Translations under genes and position numbers: made by a program
Notes under the pieces: generated by a model
Databases searched by the model: none
Told to the model about the DNA's origin: nothing
What the model saw: only the letters and a program-made list of their open reading frames with translations
In this document: piece by piece, positions 15,241 to 21,598 of the stretch
How positions within the stretch are numbered: the first letter of the stretch is position 1
Layout: every line of letters starts with the position of its first letter
From: JACQWX01 sp041662295
GTDB taxonomy: Bacteria > Elusimicrobiota > Elusimicrobia > UBA1565 > UBA9628
Assembly: GCA_041662295.1 (NCBI GenBank)
Contig: JBAZSR010000029.1
Span: 1 to 26,516 of the forward strand
Direction: 5' to 3'
Length of the DNA stretch: 26,516 bases

Positions 15241-15821
15241 GCGCGGCGTGGGGTCCTGCGGGCCGCAAGGCCCGCGATGCGGCGGCCCGCCTCCTTGACG
15301 AGCTCAAGGAGGCGGGCCTCGCCGCCGGGCCCGGGGAGCCCGACGAAGGGGAAAGGGCCAAGGAGCGGTCCGGGCCGCCGGCACGCAGGCCCTCGGGCCT
15401 GCGCGGGACGGTGGTCATGGCCGTGGACACGGATGAGGACGTCTTGCGCGCCCAGAGGCTCGCCCGCGACCTTTGCGCCAGCGTGGGCTTGAGCCACGCC
15501 GAGTCCTTCCGCGCCTCCATGGGCGTGACCGAGCTGGCCAGCTGCCTCGTGCAGTGGGCGGGGGGGCGGGGAAGTCTGGTCCTGGCCGGGAGCCTGCGGG
15601 CCGGCAGCGGCGAGTTCGAGGTCCAGGGGGAGGTCTTCCCGGCTGCCGGGGGGGCGCCCGAGTCCGCATTCCGGTGGCCCGACCTCGCGGGCTACCTCGA
15701 CTCTTGTCGGACGCACAGGGACCAGGACGGACGCGACCTCATCCTGGCCAGGACCGCGGTCAAGCATCTTTCGGCCGACGCTGCCGCGGCGAAGACGTCG
15801 GCGGCGGCAGAGCGTCGTTAG
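15237..15821 (+). CDS. RsbT/RsbW-like anti-sigma regulatory protein, degenerate ATPase
   Basis: 194 residues, cytoplasmic. Residues about 58-120 (VVMAVDTDEDVLRAQRLA, then SFRASMGVTELASCLVQWAG) align by eye with RsbT/RsbW-type HATPase-fold switch kinases, which regulate sigma factors by partner switching. The N-box motif, usually ELAxN in that group, reads ELASC here, so the Mg-coordinating Asn is absent, and no DxGxGI G1 box is visible; ATP use is doubtful. The first 55 residues are a charged, Pro/Arg-rich extension. The ATG overlaps the oxidase stop (ATGA), so translation is coupled to a secreted copper enzyme, an unexpected partner. It could be a pseudokinase that binds a STAS protein or sigma factor. 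Assignment is by motif pattern only. Confidence 0.6.
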   Translation: MSAAWGPAGRKARDAAARLLDELKEAGLAAGPGEPDEGERAKERSGPPARRPSGLRGTVVMAVDTDEDVLRAQRLARDLCASVGLSHAESFRASMGVTELASCLVQWAGGRGSLVLAGSLRAGSGEFEVQGEVFPAAGGAPESAFRWPDLAGYLDSCRTHRDQDGRDLILARTAVKHLSADAAAAKTSAAAERR

Positions 15822-16256
15822 CCTGAATTCTCCAGTTGCCCTGAAAAATCATGCCATCGCCTCGGTGAGACTCTAGTCGGTATCGGACGAGAGGAGCCGA
15901 GATGATGGGACGTCGGGCCGCAGCATGGCTGAAGACAGGATGGCGACCTCGCGCGCTGAAAGTGAGCAGGCGAGAAACATCAATGGCATCAGCATAAATC
16001 GCTCCGCGGGTCGCCATCATCCAACAGCCGAGATATCCCAGCAGGACGCGGGCGTCGGAGGAAGTCCGGCGGCTCCAGCGCAAACACGCAGGACTTGAAG
16101 ACGCGAGACGCGGCCAGGCCGCGTTCCTGTCTGACTGGAGGCGGCACGGCCGCGCCAGAAACGCCGGGCGCGTCCAGGAGTCGCCGATCGTGGCGGGACA
16201 GGAGGGGGTACTGTCGGAACCCGCGCCTTTGCTGGGCGCGGACGCTCTCTGCCGGT
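15822..16256. other. 435-bp non-coding region before the TonB-receptor promoter
   Basis: No convincing gene. Composition is less GC-rich than the flanks in places (about 15822-16030), and the short frames here (for example 15902-15997 after GAGGAG, and 15925-16098) lack the high third-position GC of real genes in this window. I looked for a cobalamin riboswitch because a TonB receptor follows, and saw no B12 box. There is a small palindrome GACTCTAGTC near 15870. It may hold regulatory sites, a small RNA or a decayed gene. Confidence 0.5.
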
Positions 16257-16289
16257 TTTGACCCGGGTTTGACCCCGCCGGACTATCCT
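16257..16289 (+). promoter_or_regulatory. Tandem TTGAC box promoter, copy 3 (TonB receptor operon)
   Basis: TTTGAC (16257-16262) and TTTGAC (16268-16273), exactly 11 bp apart, then TATCCT (16284-16289) after 10 bases. This is the cleanest of three copies. Predicted transcription start near 16296, giving a leader of about 28 bases to ATG 16324. Confidence 0.62.
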
Positions 16290-16310
16290 TGTAGAGATGA
16301 TGAACCCGAT

Positions 16311-16323
16311 GAGGAGGAGGAGG
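16311..16323 (+). promoter_or_regulatory. Purine-rich ribosome binding site deciding the TonB-receptor start
   Basis: A run of GAGGAGGAGGAGG directly precedes ATG 16324. Upstream in-frame ATGs at 16297, 16300 and 16309 lack such a site and lie at or near the predicted transcript start, so 16324 (or 16327) is favoured. Confidence 0.55.
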
Positions 16324-18432
16324 ATGATGAGGAGGATGCTGGCCGCGGCCGTGCTGATTTTGCCCATGTGGGCCCTGGGGTCTGATGTCGTGACGGTCGC
16401 GCCCGTGGTCATCATGGCCGAGGCCGAGGAGGCTCCGGCAGCCCGGAGCATCTCGAGAGTCTCTCGCAAGGACATAGAGAAGACCGACTCCCTGAGCTTG
16501 AAGGAGCTCCTTGACTCCACGCCAGGGGTCTTCCTCAAGCAGTCCAACGGCCCCAGGGACATGAGCATCTCCATCCGGGGCTCGGGCGCCAAGACGAGCT
16601 TCGCGGTGCGCAACATCAAGATGTACGAGGACTGGTTCCCCCTGACCCAGTCCGACGGGCTCTCCAGGACAGACCTCAACGACCCCAACGCCTATGAGGG
16701 CATCGACGTGTTCCGCGGGCCCTCCTCGGCCATGTACGACAACTACGCGCTCGGAGGCGCGGTCAATTTCCGCAGCAGGCGCGGCCGCGACATCGACGGC
16801 TTCGACCTGGGCTCCGCGGCCGGGAGCTACGGCTACCAGAACCACTACCTGCACCTCGGCCAACAGCACCAGGGGTTCGAGTACGCGGCCTTCGCCAGCC
16901 TCGTGCGGGGCGACGGCTGGATCGCGAACTCCGGCTACACCACCGTGACCGAGGACCTGACAGCGGTCTTCACGCCGGATGAGACGAGGACCATCGTGGT
17001 CAAGTTCCTCAACAACGACCTCAAGAGCCAGCATCCGGCCAGGCTCTCCAAGATGGCGTTCAACAACGATTCCCGGAGCGCGGGCACGGTCTCCGTGACC
17101 GGGGTGGGCACGGTCACGGCCCAGCGCGCGGCCCAGGGCCGCGAGGACCGGCGCACCGTGGCCGGGGCCCGCTATGAGCAGAAGCTCGGGGCCTCCACCC
17201 TGGTCCGCCTGCTGGGCGCCTACGACGTCAAGGACATCAACCAGACCGGCGGCACTATCGGAGACAACGTCAACCCGAACTTCCACCACTACGCGGATGT
17301 CGCGCACGAGTCCGAGATCCTCGGCCTGGCCGCCAAGCACTACGCCGGAGCCTACTTCAACTACATGGAGCAGGAGGCCAACACCTACCGCAATCTGGCC
17401 GACTCCAAGGGCACCCGGGGCGCCTTGAACGCACAGACCAGGGGCTACCACCGCAACTACGGGGCCAGGCTCCGAGAGGAGCTCAAGCTCTCCGATCGCT
17501 GGACCGCGGTTCTGGGAGTGGGCCTTGAGCACTCCAAGGTCAAGGCCGCTGTCCAGAGCCGGACCGCGGCGGAGACCTTCTCCAGGGTGGATGTGGACCG
17601 CAGCTTCTTCAACGCCGCGCCCGAGGCAGGGCTGACCTTCGAGCCCTCGCAGGCCCTCAAGGCCAGGGCGCGCCTGGCCATGGGCTACGGCATCCCGGGC
17701 ATCAGCCAACTCACCACTACGGCCGACGGCCTCTCGGGGAACAACTCCTCCCTCAAGACCCAGCGCAACATGGGAGCGGAGCTGGGCGCCTCGGGGAGCG
17801 TGCTGGACCTGCTGAACTACGACGCCGCGGTCTACTACGAGCTCTTCTACGACGAGTTCGTGGCCCAGTCTCCCGGGGCCGGGCTCTCGAACTACACCTC
17901 CAACGCTCCCCGCTCCGAGCACCGCGGGGCCGAGCTCTGGCTGGAGGCCAGGCCGGGCTGGGGCCTGTTCTGCGGCGGGGCGTGGACCTACAACGACCAC
18001 GTCTACAGGAGGTTCAGCGAGGTCCTCGGGCCCAACAACGTCCGGGACCGCGCAGGCAACAGGATCCCCGGGGTGGAGCGCAACGTCGTGAACTTCAGGG
18101 TCGGGCACGAGGCCAAGGGCCTGCCCGGAGGGTGGCTGGAGCTCAACCACGTCTCCGCCTTCCAGGTCAACAACAGCAACACGCTCAGGACCGAGCCCTA
18201 CACGCTCCTCAACCTGAACCTCAACTATTCCCTGGACCTGGCCGGGTCCTTCCTGAAGAGGGTCTCCCTCTTCTTCGACATCCGCAACATCGCGGACCTG
18301 ACCTACCAGGCCTCGGCCATCACCGTGGCCGATGCCGCGGCGGACACGGCCGCGACCCTGCTGACGGGAAAGCAGGCCTTCCTGGCCGGTCCGGGACGGC
18401 AGTTCTCAGGCGGGCTCAAGGCGCACTTCTAG
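16324..18432 (+). CDS. TonB-dependent outer-membrane receptor
   Basis: Imports a scarce ligand (siderophore, metal complex or cofactor) across the outer membrane using TonB energy. About 702 residues. Signal peptide RRMLAAAVLILPMWALGS, then a TonB-box-like segment DVVTVAPVVI. Plug domain about 30-150: LKELLDSTPGVFLKQ, ISIRGSGAKTSFAVRNIKM and IDVFRGPSSAMYDNYALGGAVNF, all classic. The remainder is a 22-strand-type barrel with paired aromatic strands, ending in GLKAHF with the C-terminal Phe needed for insertion. The plug layout resembles FecA/iron-complex and copper receptors (OprC/NosA group); specificity cannot be called. exbB begins 12 bp downstream after AGGAGG, so receptor and energiser are co-transcribed from the tandem-box promoter. 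Confidence 0.93.
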   Translation: MMRRMLAAAVLILPMWALGSDVVTVAPVVIMAEAEEAPAARSISRVSRKDIEKTDSLSLKELLDSTPGVFLKQSNGPRDMSISIRGSGAKTSFAVRNIKMYEDWFPLTQSDGLSRTDLNDPNAYEGIDVFRGPSSAMYDNYALGGAVNFRSRRGRDIDGFDLGSAAGSYGYQNHYLHLGQQHQGFEYAAFASLVRGDGWIANSGYTTVTEDLTAVFTPDETRTIVVKFLNNDLKSQHPARLSKMAFNNDSRSAGTVSVTGVGTVTAQRAAQGREDRRTVAGARYEQKLGASTLVRLLGAYDVKDINQTGGTIGDNVNPNFHHYADVAHESEILGLAAKHYAGAYFNYMEQEANTYRNLADSKGTRGALNAQTRGYHRNYGARLREELKLSDRWTAVLGVGLEHSKVKAAVQSRTAAETFSRVDVDRSFFNAAPEAGLTFEPSQALKARARLAMGYGIPGISQLTTTADGLSGNNSSLKTQRNMGAELGASGSVLDLLNYDAAVYYELFYDEFVAQSPGAGLSNYTSNAPRSEHRGAELWLEARPGWGLFCGGAWTYNDHVYRRFSEVLGPNNVRDRAGNRIPGVERNVVNFRVGHEAKGLPGGWLELNHVSAFQVNNSNTLRTEPYTLLNLNLNYSLDLAGSFLKRVSLFFDIRNIADLTYQASAITVADAAADTAATLLTGKQAFLAGPGRQFSGGLKAHF

Positions 18433-18444
18433 GAGGCAGGGCTC

Positions 18445-19065
18445 ATGGACCAACTCGCGATCGTGAACTCTCTGGCGGAATCAGGAGGAGGCTGGGTCAT
18501 CTGGCTGCTGGTCCTCTTCTCGTTCGTGTCCGTGGCCGTGATCGTGGAGCGTCTCCTGGTGCTCAAGCGCCAGGCCCGCTACCAGGCCGCGGTCCTGCCC
18601 GGGATGGAGGACCACATCGAGCGGGGAGAGCGGACCGAGATCCTCAAGCGTCTCAAGCCCGGCACCGTGCTCCACGCGGTCGGCCGGGAGGTGGCGGCCC
18701 GGGCTCCGGGAGGCAGGGAGGCGATGCTGGAGGGCCTGGAGAGCAGGCTCAGCCTCGAGCGCCGGCGGCTCGAGAAGAGGCTCCTGATCCTCGGGACCCT
18801 CGGCAACAACGCGCCCTTCATCGGCCTGCTGGGCACGGTGCTCGGCGTCATCCACGCCTTCCAGGATCTCTCCCTCTCCGGGGCGCACGGCTCAGCCGCG
18901 GTCATGGCGGGCTTGGCCGAGGCCCTGGTGGCCACGGCGGTCGGCATCCTGGTGGCCCTGCCCTGCGTGGCGGCCTACAACTTCGTGGAGAAGGGCATCG
19001 ACGATCTTCTCGAGGACGCCCGGCGCTTCGGCAGGCGCCTGGCGTGGGGCATGGAGGCGCGCTAG
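18445..19065 (+). CDS. exbB: ExbB/TolQ-type proton channel subunit
   Basis: Inner-membrane motor subunit that, with ExbD, uses the proton gradient to energise TonB. 206 residues, three membrane segments: about 16-38 (WVIWLLVLFSFVSVAVIV), 110-135 (LGNNAPFIGLLGTVLGVIHAF) and 150-175 (ALVATAVGILVALPCVAAY). The GLLGTVLGVIHAF and AEALVATAVGILVALP blocks are the family signature and include the conserved channel Thr. AGGAGG lies 9 bases before ATG 18445. The stop directly abuts the exbD start. Placement after the receptor makes it a dedicated ExbB rather than TolQ. Confidence 0.93.
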   Translation: MDQLAIVNSLAESGGGWVIWLLVLFSFVSVAVIVERLLVLKRQARYQAAVLPGMEDHIERGERTEILKRLKPGTVLHAVGREVAARAPGGREAMLEGLESRLSLERRRLEKRLLILGTLGNNAPFIGLLGTVLGVIHAFQDLSLSGAHGSAAVMAGLAEALVATAVGILVALPCVAAYNFVEKGIDDLLEDARRFGRRLAWGMEAR

Positions 19066-19467
19066 ATGGCCGGAATGCAGGCGGGAGGCCGGCGGATCGT
19101 GGGCATCAACATCACCCCGCTCGTGGACATCGTCCTGGTCCTGCTCATCATCACCATGGCCACGGCCGAGCTCATCGCGCGGGGAGACATCGACTTGAGC
19201 CTCCCCAAGCTCGCCCACGCCCAGCAGGCCACGGGCCGGGGGGCGCGCGTGGTGCTCGCGGCGGACCAGAGCCTCCGGCTCGACGAGCGCAGGGTGTCCC
19301 GCCAGGAGCTCGGCGACCTGCTGGCAGGCCTGGCCAGGACCGAGCCGGGCCTGGCCGTGACCCTGGCCGCGGACGAGCGCTGCTCGTGGTCGGACGTGGC
19401 CGGCCTCATGGACCTGGCCCGCGGAGCCGGGGTCAAGCTTCTGGCATGCGAGGTCGAGCCCAGATGA
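19066..19467 (+). CDS. exbD: ExbD/TolR-type proton channel subunit
   Basis: Partner of ExbB. 133 residues: short cytoplasmic N-terminus, one membrane segment about 14-36 (INITPLVDIVLVLLIITM) carrying the protonatable Asp in PLVDIVLVLL, and a periplasmic domain (about 45-133) with the usual RVVLAADQSLRLDERRVS strand pattern. The start immediately follows the exbB stop and the end overlaps tonB by 4 bases (ATGA). Length and order are normal for an ExbB-ExbD-TonB cassette. Confidence 0.93.
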   Translation: MAGMQAGGRRIVGINITPLVDIVLVLLIITMATAELIARGDIDLSLPKLAHAQQATGRGARVVLAADQSLRLDERRVSRQELGDLLAGLARTEPGLAVTLAADERCSWSDVAGLMDLARGAGVKLLACEVEPR

Positions 19468-20117
19468 GCGAGGGGGGTCTGCTGTGGCTGGGTGTCGGCG
19501 CCTCGGCCTGCGTGCATACGGCCGTGGCAGCCGGCGTCCTGCTCATCCCCCATGCGGGACCCTCGAAGACCGCGGTCATCGACCTGACGCGCTCCGTGCG
19601 GCTGGTTTCGCCCAGCAGGCCGGCACTGGAGCGGCTGCCGGCCGCGCCCAAGCCCAAGCCCAGACCCGAGCCTGCCTGGCCCAAGCCCGGGCCGAAGTCC
19701 CCGGAACCCGAGCCCAGGGCCGAACCCCTGCCCGAGCCCGCTCCCGTGCCTTTCGATTCCGCTGCGAGCGCGGAGCCCGGGGCCGGGGACGGGAGCCCGG
19801 CAGGAGGCAGCACGGAGCAGGCCGGGATCACGGCCATGCCCAGGCTCCTGAACCTGCGGGAGCTGGCCGCGGTCCTGCGGCGCTCGTATCCCAGGGGGGA
19901 GAAGTCAGCCGGCCGCCAGGGCACCGTGGTCCTGGACCTGGAGCTCGATTCCGAGGGCCGCGTGACCTCGGCCGCGGTCGCGGGCTCATCGGGTCCGGCC
20001 TTTGATTCGGCCGCTCTGGAAGTCGCGCGCCTGCTGCGCTACGCCCCGGCCAGGGTCGGGAGGCTCGCCGTGGCTTCCAAGATCCGGCAGCCCATCGCGT
20101 TCAAGCTGGGGTCCTGA
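19464..20117 (+). CDS. tonB: TonB energy-transducing protein
   Basis: Links the ExbBD motor to the outer-membrane receptor. 217 residues. The N-terminal membrane helix (LLWLGVGASACVHTAVAAG) keeps the S14-x3-H18 motif that couples to ExbB. Residues about 58-95 are a Pro/Lys/Glu spacer (KPKPRPEPAWPKPGPKSPEP) that spans the periplasm. The C-terminal domain (about 130-217) has SYP, GTVVLDLELDSEGRVTSA and FDSAALEVARLLRYAPA, the standard TonB fold, ending IAFKLGS. The start overlaps exbD by 4 bases and the stop shares one base with the next ATG. Confidence 0.93.
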   Translation: MSEGGLLWLGVGASACVHTAVAAGVLLIPHAGPSKTAVIDLTRSVRLVSPSRPALERLPAAPKPKPRPEPAWPKPGPKSPEPEPRAEPLPEPAPVPFDSAASAEPGAGDGSPAGGSTEQAGITAMPRLLNLRELAAVLRRSYPRGEKSAGRQGTVVLDLELDSEGRVTSAAVAGSSGPAFDSAALEVARLLRYAPARVGRLAVASKIRQPIAFKLGS

Positions 20118-20584
20118 TGAGCCCAGCCGCGAAGTCATGGGCCGTCCGCGGCGGCTGGGTCCTGGCAGGCCTGGCCGCTTCAACGGGCTTCGCCATGATG
20201 CGGGTGCCGGGGCATTTCCACGGCAGCGTTCAGGCGGTCGCCGGGGCCGAGCCCGTGACACTCACGGTCGGGGAGAAGGGCAGGCAGGTCCTGGCCCTCT
20301 CCATCGTCAACGCGTCAGGGGCCAGGGACATCGAGGTCCGGCTGGCGGGTTCGAGGATCACGAGCTGGCTTCCGGCCGTGGTCCGGATCGGCCCCAGGGC
20401 CGGTATCGGCTTCTTCGACGGGAAGTTCACGGGAGTGCCGCCGGGCAGGAAGCTGCCTGTCTACGCCGTGCTCGGGGCGGATCAGGAGCGGGGGAGGCTT
20501 GAGATCATCGATACCTCGGACGGGTCCCTCATCAGGGCGGCGGACATCGTGCGCGGGAGGGGCCATGGCCTGCATCATCCCTGA
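20117..20584 (+). CDS. Membrane-anchored or exported Ig-like protein of unknown function
   Basis: 155 residues. One N-terminal hydrophobic segment (GGWVLAGLAASTGFAMM, about 12-28) acts as anchor or signal. The periplasmic part has strand-rich segments (PVTLTVGEKGRQVLALSIVN, AVVRIGPRAGIGFFDGKFTG) like a small Ig/bacterial beta-sandwich domain. There is no Cys; His occurs in HFHGS near the membrane and GHGLHHP at the end. The ATG shares one base with the tonB stop; the 3' end overlaps the Fe-S membrane protein gene by 20 bases. Because FixG/CcoG proteins carry an Ig-like C-terminal domain after the ferredoxin-like part, this could be an equivalent domain encoded separately; that is speculation from context. 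Confidence 0.7.
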   Translation: MSPAAKSWAVRGGWVLAGLAASTGFAMMRVPGHFHGSVQAVAGAEPVTLTVGEKGRQVLALSIVNASGARDIEVRLAGSRITSWLPAVVRIGPRAGIGFFDGKFTGVPPGRKLPVYAVLGADQERGRLEIIDTSDGSLIRAADIVRGRGHGLHHP

Positions 20585-21404
20585 GCGCCAGCCCCTCTCG
20601 CCCTTCCGGCGCTGGACCCTGGCGGCCGGCATGGTCCTGTTCCTATCGCCCCTGGCGCTGGTCCCCCAGCTCGCCGGGGAGGTCAATATGTGCGGCGCGG
20701 CCTGCCCTCGGCTCTTCATGATCCTGCCCTCATCGGGCGTGCTGGCCGGGCTCGGCCAGAAGGCCGCGGCCGAGTGGTTCGGCGCGGGCCTCGTGGCCGC
20801 GATCCTGGCCGCGACCTTCCTCTTCGGGAGGCTCTGGTGCGGCCGCCTCTGCCCCATCGGGGGCGCCACGGAATGCGTCAGCCGCCTGGTCCCGACGCGC
20901 TGGAAGATATCCTTCTCGTTCCTGGAAGCCCCGTGGTTCCGCTACGCCTACTTCGCGGTCTTCGTGGCCGGGGTGTGGCTCGGCATCGGGGCCATCGGGT
21001 GCAAGCTCTGCAACTACAGGGTGATCCCTTTCCTGGCTGGAGCGCCGTTCGTGCCCGGCTACCGGACCTACCTGCTCTCGAGCATCGGCCTGGCCGGGCT
21101 CCTCACCGTGACCGTGACCGGGTTCCTCGCCTTGGGCGGCCGCGCCTACTGCAACCTCCTCTGCCCCGTGGGGGCGCTCGACGGCATCGTCAACGCCCTG
21201 TCCGCGAGGCTGGGCTGGACGGTCAAGACCAGGACGGACCGCGAGGCCTGCCGGGGCTGCGGCTCGTGCGTGCGCTCCTGCATGGTCTGGGCCCTGAGGC
21301 TCGACGAAGAGGGCCGGAGCGTCCGGGACCAGACTTCCTGCATGTCGTGCGGCGAATGCTCGAAGGTCTGCGAGTTCGGGGCGATACGCTATGGAAGGAT
21401 CTAA
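20565..21404 (+). CDS. NapH/CcoG-like polyferredoxin membrane protein
   Basis: Membrane electron carrier. 279 residues from ATG 20565 (GGGAGGGG upstream; the longer frame to 20499 lacks a ribosome site). About five membrane segments: 18-36, 71-89, 126-145, 168-190 and one between. It has CGRLCP (C92-C96) and CNLLCP (C196-C200), the paired CxxxCP motifs of NapH/NosR/CcoG proteins. A C-terminal ferredoxin domain contains CRGCGSCVRSC and CMSCGECSKVC, two 4Fe-4S sites. Odd: a third CxxxCP motif, CGAACP (C43-C47), in the first loop, a CKLC pair (C146/C149), plus C3 and C104. CcoG is a known Cu(II) reductase and NapH/NosR move quinol electrons; here, behind TonB genes, a metal-reduction role is plausible but inferred. 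Confidence 0.88.
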   Translation: MACIIPERQPLSPFRRWTLAAGMVLFLSPLALVPQLAGEVNMCGAACPRLFMILPSSGVLAGLGQKAAAEWFGAGLVAAILAATFLFGRLWCGRLCPIGGATECVSRLVPTRWKISFSFLEAPWFRYAYFAVFVAGVWLGIGAIGCKLCNYRVIPFLAGAPFVPGYRTYLLSSIGLAGLLTVTVTGFLALGGRAYCNLLCPVGALDGIVNALSARLGWTVKTRTDREACRGCGSCVRSCMVWALRLDEEGRSVRDQTSCMSCGECSKVCEFGAIRYGRI

Positions 21405-21597
21405 GCTCGTGAAGGCCCTCTGCGGCGCGGCCGGAGCGGGCCTGGGCATGCTCCCTCTGGGCCTGTGCCCCGGTGGCGCGTGCGCGGCCTGCATGGGGTG
21501 CGTGGCGATGGGAGCAACGGCGGGGCTCGCGGGCCTGGTCATCCGCCTCGGCCGCGAGGCTCGGCCCAAGCCGGCGGAGATGGGGGGGGAGTCCTGA
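21391..21597 (+). CDS. Cys-rich membrane mini-protein
   Basis: 68 residues, overlapping the end of the Fe-S protein gene by 14 bases. Hydrophobic, Gly/Ala-rich with two membrane-like stretches (about 7-25 and 38-54). Five Cys: C11, then CPGGACAACMGC (C26, C31, C34, C37). The four clustered Cys sit between the membrane segments, a layout that could bind an Fe-S cluster or a soft metal. No signal-peptide cut site is clear. High third-position GC and tight packing between two genes support it being real. Not recognised; its position suggests an accessory subunit of the preceding protein. Confidence 0.7.
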   Translation: MEGSKLVKALCGAAGAGLGMLPLGLCPGGACAACMGCVAMGATAGLAGLVIRLGREARPKPAEMGGES

Positions 21598-21598
21598 C

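Noticed and set aside
15775..15801. GCCGACG/CGTCGGC inverted repeat as a terminator for the oxidase operon
   Set aside because: It lies inside the last codons, is only 7 bp with a long loop, and has no U-tract.
15902..15997. Short frame after GAGGAG in the spacer
   Set aside because: 31 codons with low third-position GC, no domain and no clear promoter.
15822..16296. Cobalamin riboswitch before the TonB-dependent receptor
   Set aside because: No B12 box or conserved core seen, and the predicted promoter leaves only about 28 bases of leader.
15760..18150. Long minus-strand open frame spanning the TonB receptor and the spacer
   Set aside because: It is the complement of the receptor gene; its extension through 15822-16256 shows no coding pattern or start signal.
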